Position numbers and translations under genes: made by a program. The notes beneath the pieces were generated by a model that was given only the letters and a program-made list of their open reading frames with translations, had not been told where the DNA came from and did not search any database. A stretch of DNA of 11,585 nt from Acidobacteriota bacterium (GTDB lineage: Bacteria; Acidobacteriota; Vicinamibacteria; Vicinamibacterales; 2-12-FULL-66-21): NCBI GenBank assembly GCA_020200195.1, contig JAIVJE010000367.1:1-11585 (forward strand). The letters are read 5' to 3'. Positions 6,927 to 11,585 of the stretch are shown piece after piece. Every line of letters begins with the position of its first letter. Positions within the stretch are counted from its first letter, which is position 1.

Positions 6927-7571
6927 TCAATCGCGTGCGAACGTATCCTCGAGACGCCGGATCTTCAGGAGCCGGCGGATGTACCGAGCTTCCCGCATCG
7001 GTGTCGCGATCCACGCCTCGACGATTCTGATGGCGGCGGCATCCGGTAGCAGCGTCGAGCCGAGCGTCAGGACGTTGGCGCCGTTGTGCTCCCGCGAATA
7101 CCTCGCGAGCGTTTCATCCGTACACATCGCCGCCCGGATTCCGCGGATTTTGTTGGCCGCGATCGCCGATCCAATTCCTGACCCGTCGATGACGATGCCT
7201 GCGTCAGCTTCACCGCGCACGACTGCCCGAGCCACCGCGGCAGCGACGTCCGGGTAATCGACGGGGTCCGAGGTCCCCGTGCCCAGGTCCTGCACCGCGA
7301 CTGCCAGACCCCGCAGGTGCTCCGTCAGCGCCCGTTTCATCACGACGCCGTTGTGATCGCTTCCAATGGCCACTCGCCGGATGTCCGCCACCGGGGCGAG
7401 GTCCGCTGGCAGCGATGCATCGAACGATCCAGCGGGGACAACAGTGACGCGCCGGCTGGCGAGCGTGTCCTTCGCAAGCGGTGTCACATGGCCGCCCTTC
7501 GCCAGTTCCACCGTCGCACCGACGTCAATCGTCCTCGCGTCGGCCTCCGTGATGATGTCGAAGCGCTTCAT
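6927..7571 (-). CDS. rpiB: RpiB/LacA/LacB-family sugar-phosphate isomerase with extra N-terminal domain
   Basis: Predicted cytosolic pentose- or deoxypentose-phosphate isomerase (ribose-5-phosphate to ribulose-5-phosphate in characterised RpiB). The core, about residues 65-214, shows IGSDHNG (69-75), DPVDYPDVA, a GSGIGSAIAANK loop and SREHNGANVLTLG with H162, all as in RpiB. The residue matching the catalytic Cys65 of E. coli RpiB is Asp129 (IVIDGSGIG). The first 45 residues (IITEADAR, then VTPLAKDTLASRRVTVV) are not part of RpiB. They resemble a short module I recall from BMC-associated proteins. Length is 214 aa against about 150 for ordinary RpiB. It lies 49 bp after hpt and 45 bp before deoC in one minus-strand operon. 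No strong ribosome site precedes the ATG at 7571. Its true substrate could be another phosphorylated sugar. Confidence 0.9.
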   Translation of the reverse strand: MKRFDIITEADARTIDVGATVELAKGGHVTPLAKDTLASRRVTVVPAGSFDASLPADLAPVADIRRVAIGSDHNGVVMKRALTEHLRGLAVAVQDLGTGTSDPVDYPDVAAAVARAVVRGEADAGIVIDGSGIGSAIAANKIRGIRAAMCTDETLARYSREHNGANVLTLGSTLLPDAAAIRIVEAWIATPMREARYIRRLLKIRRLEDTFARD

Positions 7572-7620
7572 GCGATCGAGATCGGCGTACGCGGAGCCTG
7601 GACCGGCATCACTCTAAATC

Positions 7621-8139
7621 TCATTGGCCGTCCAGGACTGCGATATGCGCGAGGTTGCGATACTTTTCCGCATAATCCAGCCCGTATCCGACGACGAACC
7701 TGTCCTCGATGGTGAAGCCGACGTACTCCACTGCCACGTCGACCAACCGCCGGGAAGGCTTGCTCAGCAGGCACGCTGTACGGAGGGTCTTCGGCGCGCG
7801 TGCACGCAGAATGTCCTGCAAGTATGTCAGCGTCAGCCCCGTGTCGACGATGTCCTCGACGATGATGACATTGCGTCCCTCGAGCCCGGTATCGAGGTCT
7901 TTGAGCATTCGGACCTCTCCGGAGGAGCGAGTGCTGTGTGCATAACTCGAAACGGCGATGAAATCGAGCGTGACGCGTGTCCCCGTCATGGCCCTGATCA
8001 GGTCGGCCATGAACATGAACCCGCCCTTCAAGACGCACACCAGATGGATTTCCTCACCCGGGGGGTAGTCGCGTTCGATCGCCGCCGCCAGCTCGCGAAT
8101 GCGTGACTGTATTTGCTCGGATTCCAGCAATACTTCCAT
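7621..8139 (-). CDS. hpt: Hypoxanthine phosphoribosyltransferase
   Basis: Cytosolic purine-salvage enzyme that joins hypoxanthine (often also guanine) to PRPP to give IMP or GMP. The 172 residues are the usual length. Visible motifs are the LKGG loop (37-40), the flexible-loop SSY (64-66), the PRPP-binding motif VIIVEDIVDTGLT (91-103), the base-contacting KPSRR (about 127-131) and FVVGYGLDYAEKYRNL near the C-terminus. The ATG at 8139 shares its A with the TGA of the upstream deaminase gene (TGATG), so translation is probably coupled; GGGGAAG about 10 bases upstream can serve as ribosome site. Its place after a nucleoside deaminase fits salvage of a deaminated purine base. A nucleoside phosphorylase, needed to release the base, is absent from the window. 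Confidence 0.95.
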   Translation of the reverse strand: MEVLLESEQIQSRIRELAAAIERDYPPGEEIHLVCVLKGGFMFMADLIRAMTGTRVTLDFIAVSSYAHSTRSSGEVRMLKDLDTGLEGRNVIIVEDIVDTGLTLTYLQDILRARAPKTLRTACLLSKPSRRLVDVAVEYVGFTIEDRFVVGYGLDYAEKYRNLAHIAVLDGQ

Positions 8140-9533
8140 CAGGGTCGCTTCCCCACTGCCTGCCGAACCATCGCCGCCATGGCGTGGGCCTCGGCGATCA
8201 CCGCCGCACGATCGAGCACTGCCACCTTGCGATCGCGCATCAGCACCCGCCCGTTGACCATCGTCATCTGAACGTCGTCGCCGCGCGTCACATACACGAG
8301 GTGCGAGAGCGGATCGTACATTGGAGTCTGACGCGCCGTTGCCATCGACACCGTGATGACGTCCGCGCGCTTCCCGGGCTCCAGCGAACCAATCTCCCGT
8401 TCGAGGCCCAGGGCCCGGGCGCCGTTGATCGTTGCCAGTTCGAGCGCGGCGCGCGCAGGCATCGCCCGCGGATCGCCGCTCGCATGTTTCTGAAGCAGCG
8501 CCGTCTGCCGCATCGCCTCGAACATATCCAGATCGTTATTGCTGGCTGCGCCGTCGGTTCCAAGCCCGACGACCACGCCAGCGCGCTGCATCGCGAGAAC
8601 CGGCGCGGTACCGCTCGAGAGTTTCATGTTGCTCTCGGGATTGTGCGAGACGGAGACGTGCCGGCGCGCCAGCATCCGGATCTCGGCCGGCGTCACCCAG
8701 ACGCCGTGCGCCGCCAGCGTACGCGGCCCCCAGAACCCAATCGACTCGAGGTATTGCGCAGGAGTGGTTTTGTGACGCTGCCGTGCCGTCTGCACCTCGT
8801 CGCGGGTTTCGGCGAGGTGAATCATCACCGGCGCATGATGACGATCGGCCACGGCGCGCACCGCCTTCAGCGTCGCCATATCGAGCGTGTACATCGCGTG
8901 CGGCGCGAGCGCCGGGAGGATCAGTTCGTCACCGGACCATTGGCGAATGAACCGCTCAGCCCGGGCGATGGCCTCGGCCGGCGTTTTGGCGTCGGCAACC
9001 GGAAACTGGATGATCGTCTGACCCAGGACGCCCCGCAGGCCCGCTGCTTTCGTGACAGTCGCGATTTCCTCCTCGAAGTAATACATATCCGCGTACGAGG
9101 TGGTGCCGGATTCAATCATCTCGAGCGCGGCCAGCCGCGTGCCGGCCCGGACAAACTCCGGCGTCACGGTCTTCGCCTCGGCAGGAAAGATGTACTTCTG
9201 CAGCCACTCCATCAGCGCGAGGTCGTCGGCCAGCCCGCGATACAACACCATCGGGGCGTGAGTGTGCGTATTGATCAGTCCCGGCATCACGACCTGGCCG
9301 GCTACGTTGATCGTCTCACTGCCCTCGTACGCGGCTGCGATTGCCTCCGGCGTATCGACAGCGACAATATCGCGGCCCGCGATCGCGACCGCGCCAGGGT
9401 TGAGCACCCGGCCCTCCGCGTCCATGGTCACCACAACGCCACCGGTGAGGATTATGGACGCCGGACGGCGCGGCGGTTGCGTCGGGATCAGAGAGACTGC
9501 GGCAATCAGAAAGGCTGCGACGGGCAGGCGCAT
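8139..9533 (-). CDS. Amidohydrolase of the MtaD/SsnA type (probable adenosine-type nucleoside deaminase), exported-looking
   Basis: Metal-dependent hydrolase most like 5'-methylthioadenosine/S-adenosylhomocysteine deaminases, which turn the adenine moiety into hypoxanthine. The 464 residues carry the amidohydrolase metal and active sites: HTH at 90-92, H212 in PHAMYT, H239 and E242 in IHLAE, H276 in AAHGVW, and D327 in GTDGAASNNDLD. A small beta domain built from the N- and C-termini ends in ADVITV and VNGRVL. Unusually for this family, the protein begins with a hydrophobic stretch (MRLPVAAFLIAAVSLIPTQP) that looks like a signal peptide or membrane anchor, so it may act in the periplasm. It opens the four-gene minus-strand operon and overlaps hpt by one base. 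The exact substrate (adenosine, MTA, SAH or guanine-like) cannot be fixed from sequence alone. Confidence 0.88.
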   Translation of the reverse strand: MRLPVAAFLIAAVSLIPTQPPRRPASIILTGGVVVTMDAEGRVLNPGAVAIAGRDIVAVDTPEAIAAAYEGSETINVAGQVVMPGLINTHTHAPMVLYRGLADDLALMEWLQKYIFPAEAKTVTPEFVRAGTRLAALEMIESGTTSYADMYYFEEEIATVTKAAGLRGVLGQTIIQFPVADAKTPAEAIARAERFIRQWSGDELILPALAPHAMYTLDMATLKAVRAVADRHHAPVMIHLAETRDEVQTARQRHKTTPAQYLESIGFWGPRTLAAHGVWVTPAEIRMLARRHVSVSHNPESNMKLSSGTAPVLAMQRAGVVVGLGTDGAASNNDLDMFEAMRQTALLQKHASGDPRAMPARAALELATINGARALGLEREIGSLEPGKRADVITVSMATARQTPMYDPLSHLVYVTRGDDVQMTMVNGRVLMRDRKVAVLDRAAVIAEAHAMAAMVRQAVGKRP

Positions 9534-9545
9534 GAACGACCGATG

Positions 9546-9585
9546 TTATCACCGCCGAAATACCTTACTGTATAGTGATCGCGTG
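9546..9585 (+). promoter_or_regulatory. Candidate promoter giving a leaderless upp transcript
   Basis: The 49-bp gap between the divergent deaminase operon and upp contains TATAGT (9571-9576), a good -10. A poor -35 candidate, TTATCA, lies 19 bp upstream (9546-9551). A start about seven bases after the -10 would fall at or next to the GTG at 9583. No Shine-Dalgarno precedes that GTG, so a leaderless message is plausible. The -35 is weak and the call is tentative. Confidence 0.3.
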
Positions 9586-10102
9586 GCCGTCCACATCGTC
9601 GAGCATCCGCTCGTACACGACGCGCTTGCGACGCTGCGTGACGCAGCGACGCCGCCCGAACTGTTCCGGAGGATGGCCGTCCGCATCAGCCTGCTGCTCG
9701 CCGCCGAAGCGACTCGTGATGTTCCGAGCAAGGCCGTACGTGTCAGCACCGACGGCGCGCGTCGGTCATATCGGGCTCCAGCGCGACGAGCTGACTGCTG
9801 TCGCGTCGCAGTACTACTCCAAGCTACCTGCGGATCTGCGCGGCAGCTTCGTGCTGATGATTGACCCGATGCTGGCCACCGGAGGCAGTGCGGTCGCTGC
9901 GCTCGACCTGCTCAAGCATGCCGGCGCCAGAGACGTGCGGATGATCTGCATCGTGGCGGCCCCTGAGGGCGTGGCGCTGGTCGAACAGCACCATCCCGAC
10001 GTACGCATCTTTACTCCCGCGGTCGATGTCGGACTCAACACTCACAAGTTCATCGTTCCGGGTTTGGGCGATTTCGGCGATCGGCTCTACGGCACCACCT
10101 GA
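9583..10102 (+). pseudogene. upp: Uracil phosphoribosyltransferase with internal deletion and frameshift
   Basis: The intact enzyme makes UMP from uracil and PRPP in pyrimidine salvage. Starting at GTG 9583, frame one encodes AVHIVEHPLVHDALATLRD and RRMAVRISLLLAAEATRDVP, the normal N-terminus, up to about 9748. Frame two then resumes at about 9749 with PTARVGHIGLQRDE. It carries the PRPP loop IDPMLATGGSA and the uracil-site end GLNTHKFIVPGLGDFGDR, finishing with TGA at 10100-10102. Compared with E. coli Upp from memory, about 35 residues containing the conserved VPILRAGLGM segment are missing between the halves. The deletion length must be of the form 3n+2. As written the gene cannot make an active enzyme. 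It is divergent from the purine operon and followed after 27 bp by the citryl-CoA lyase gene, so both were probably one transcript. Confidence 0.85.
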
Positions 10103-10129
10103 AGTTTTCGACGACGAAGGCCGAACGAC

Positions 10130-10712
10130 ATGACCACGAAACATCACAAGGTGAGCCACGGCGAGGCGCCGGTGGAGCGACGCGGCGGTCGGCGACGCAC
10201 GCCCGACGACAAATGGCGCACGGGGCTGACGTGCATCGAGCCGAACAAGATCCTCGTGCGCGGCTATCCGCTCGACGAGATCATGGGACGGCTCACGTTC
10301 GGCGAGGCGATCTACCTGCTGCTGGTCGGTGAGGTGCCGTCCCCCGCTATCGGGCGGCTGATGGAGGCGATGCTCGTCTCGTTCATCGATCACGGCGCGA
10401 CGCCACCATCCACGCTGGCCGCCCGCAACACGGCGACGACGGGAGCGGCGCTACGCGCGTGCGTCGCCGCGGGCGTGCTCGGTTTCGGAAAGTATCATGG
10501 TGGCGACATCGAGAGCTGTATGCAGTTTCTCGATCTTGGTCTGGAGATGGTGCGCAAGGGCATCACCTACCGCGACGCTGCCGGCCGGATCGTGCAGCAA
10601 TGTCTGGACTCTGGCGACATCCCTCCTGGATTCGGCCACCGTTTTCACACGCGCGATCCGCGCGCGGCCCGGTTGTTTCAGATGGCGCTCGAGCTGGAGG
10701 TCGAGGCCGAGC
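10130..10712 (+). pseudogene. Citryl-CoA lyase / citrate synthase-family protein, 3' part deleted
   Basis: Family members interconvert citryl-CoA with acetyl-CoA and oxaloacetate, or condense the latter two. The ATG at 10130 has GAAGG nine bases upstream. About 194 residues match the short citrate-synthase subgroup usually annotated citryl-CoA lyase: RTPDDKWRTGLTCIEPNKI, GRLTFGEAIYLLL, YHGGDIESC (H123) and PGFGHRFHTRDPRAARLF (His in GFGH), the latter two being the active-site histidine blocks. After MALELEVEAE the similarity stops. The C-terminal block with the catalytic aspartate (the NVDG region in relatives) is missing, about 75 residues short. The frame stays open to 11029 only by reading the GDSL gene out of frame. 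The break at about 10700-10715 fuses this gene to the next one, so both lost sequence in one event. Confidence 0.83.
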
Positions 10713-11279
10713 TGGCTGTTCCGCTCGGACCTTCCGCGACCGGCCCCGCCGTCAGCCGGAAGCCGGATCATCGCGTTTGGCGACAGCCTGGTGGAGGGCC
10801 GCGGCGCGACTCCCGGCCGGGATTTCGTGTCAGTGCTCTCCAAACGCATTGGAATGCCGATCGTCAACGCGGGCAGGAGCGGGGATACGACCAGGTCGGC
10901 GCTCGAGCGGCTCAATCAGGACGTGCTGCGTCGGAATCCCCGCATCGTCATCGTGCTGCTCGGCGGCAACGACTTTCTCAGACGAATTCCGAGGGAGGAG
11001 ACGTTCAAGAACCTGACGAGCATCGTTGAGCGTATTCGAGGGCGTGGTGCCGCGGTCGTGATCGTCGGGGTCAGCAACGGGTTCTTTACCGACACCCACC
11101 GGCAGGACTACGAGCACGTGGCGCGCCAGGCGTCGGCGGGCCTCGTGCCGGACATTCTCGATGGGATCATCGGGCACGGAGATCGGATGGCGGACTCGAT
11201 CCATCCAAATGACCGGGGCTACGAGATGATTGCCGACCGTCTCGAACCAGTTCTCCGCGATCTGGTCCGACCGGAGTGA
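10713..11279 (+). CDS. GDSL-family esterase/arylesterase (TesA-like), 5' end missing
   Basis: SGNH hydrolase that cleaves acyl or aryl esters, often exported. All catalytic blocks are present in one frame. Block I is IIAFGDSLVEG with the nucleophile Ser at 10785-10787. Block II is NAGRSGDT. Block III is LLGGNDFLRR, with Gly and Asn of the oxyanion hole. Block V is DSIHPNDRGY with the Asp-His pair. The end RLEPVLRDLV and the TGA at 11277 are normal. There is no sensible start codon: upstream of the Pro-rich stretch SDLPRPAPPSAG the frame runs into the broken citryl-CoA lyase gene. The signal peptide or lipobox expected in this family is therefore missing. An AGCS reading in another frame at about 10711-10722 might be a lipobox remnant. 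Without a start this copy is probably not expressed as a normal protein. Coordinates give the recognisable part only. Confidence 0.85.
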   Translation, partial: WLFRSDLPRPAPPSAGSRIIAFGDSLVEGRGATPGRDFVSVLSKRIGMPIVNAGRSGDTTRSALERLNQDVLRRNPRIVIVLLGGNDFLRRIPREETFKNLTSIVERIRGRGAAVVIVGVSNGFFTDTHRQDYEHVARQASAGLVPDILDGIIGHGDRMADSIHPNDRGYEMIADRLEPVLRDLVRPE

Positions 11280-11320
11280 CCACCGGCAACGCTGTTGCGT
11301 GGATTTGAGATGATCGGGCG

Positions 11321-11585
11321 ATGAACTGCGTCAACTGCGGCGCGGCGATGGAGCTGATCGAGTCGCGGCGCTATTTCTTCTGCCGGCATTGCGGCTCGTT
11401 CCATTTCCCTGAACCCATCAGCGCGGAAGGCATCCGGGTCCTCGGTCGTGCCGCGATTCGCCCCCTTGTCCGCTATGCAAAGCCCCGCTGGCGGCCGCGC
11501 TTCCTGGACGATACCCATCCGTTCATTTCTGCGCGACCTGCCGGGGATTACTGCTGCCACGCGGCACGTTCGCGCACGTCGTCAA
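11321..11585 (+). CDS. Zinc-ribbon protein, partial and apparently frameshifted
   Basis: An ATG at 11321, 41 bp after the GDSL stop, starts a small protein with two CxxC pairs: CVNC (residues 3-6) and CRHC in RRYFFCRHCGSFHFPEP (21-24), a clear zinc ribbon. The first frame stays open to the window edge but degenerates after IRVLGRAA. A second ribbon is readable only by changing frame: CPLCKAPLAAAL from 11467, LDDTHP back in frame one from 11504, and HFCATCRGLLLPRGTFAHVV in the other frame from about 11524. That requires about three small indels, at the C-run near 11461-11465, the CC at 11503-11504 and the CCG near 11519-11521. Such zinc-ribbon proteins have no firm function. Whether the indels are real or sequencing errors is unknown. 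The gene runs off the window. Confidence 0.7.
   Translation, partial: MNCVNCGAAMELIESRRYFFCRHCGSFHFPEPISAEGIRVLGRAAIRPLVRYAKPRWRPRFLDDTHPFISARPAGDYCCHAARSRTSS

Noticed and set aside
8103..9575. A 490-codon open frame on the plus strand opposite the deaminase
   Set aside because: The translation is Arg/His-rich and low in complexity, while the minus strand encodes every amidohydrolase metal ligand.
1..11585. CRISPR arrays, tRNA/rRNA genes, insertion sequences or prophage parts
   Set aside because: No spaced direct repeats of CRISPR size, no tRNA cloverleaf or rRNA stretch, and no transposase- or integrase-like translation was seen. The deletions carry no flanking terminal repeats suggesting IS excision.

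Overview
The window looks like chromosomal DNA from a high-GC, Gram-negative-type soil bacterium. My best guess is an Acidobacteriota of the Vicinamibacteria type, probably from a metagenome. This rests on GC-rich codon use, on remembered resemblance of several proteins to that group (aldolase with an N-terminal extension, citryl-CoA lyase, GDSL esterase), and on short purine-rich heptad spacers. No 16S gene or other decisive marker is present.

Layout. On the + strand, 66-2957 encodes a two-component pair: an NtrC-family sigma-54 activator and a membrane NtrY-like sensor kinase. A tryptophan 2,3-dioxygenase follows 19 bp later (2977-3696). A hairpin (3772-3804) separates it from a minus-strand gene (4630-3835) for a secreted metzincin-like protein. 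That gene has lost its zinc-binding segment and frame at about 4174. A 249-bp divergent spacer leads to an MscS-type channel (4880-6055, +). Its 3' end overlaps by 62 bp the end of a four-gene minus-strand operon running 9533 to 5994: exported-looking adenosine/S-adenosylhomocysteine-type deaminase, hypoxanthine phosphoribosyltransferase, RpiB-family isomerase and DeoC aldolase. Divergent from the operon, the + strand carries uracil phosphoribosyltransferase (9583-10102, internal deletion), citryl-CoA lyase (from 10130, 3' end lost), a GDSL esterase (to 11279, 5' end lost) and the start of a zinc-ribbon gene (from 11321, several indels, runs off the window).

How the genes may work together. 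The minus operon plus upp form a nucleoside/base salvage and pentose-phosphate group: deamination, base rescue with PRPP, sugar-phosphate isomerisation, and cleavage of deoxyribose-5-phosphate to glyceraldehyde-3-phosphate and acetaldehyde. The most interesting point is that DeoC and RpiB both carry N-terminal extensions resembling those of bacterial-microcompartment (BMC) cargo. A DeoC+RpiB pair is the signature of the 'sugar phosphate utilizing' BMC loci. No shell gene is in the window, so this is a hypothesis.

A second theme is damage. Four loci (metzincin, upp, citryl-CoA lyase/GDSL, zinc ribbon) have deletions or frameshifts while their neighbours are intact. Three of them are consecutive at the right-hand end. 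This is either real gene decay or a local assembly problem, which reads across the junctions would settle.
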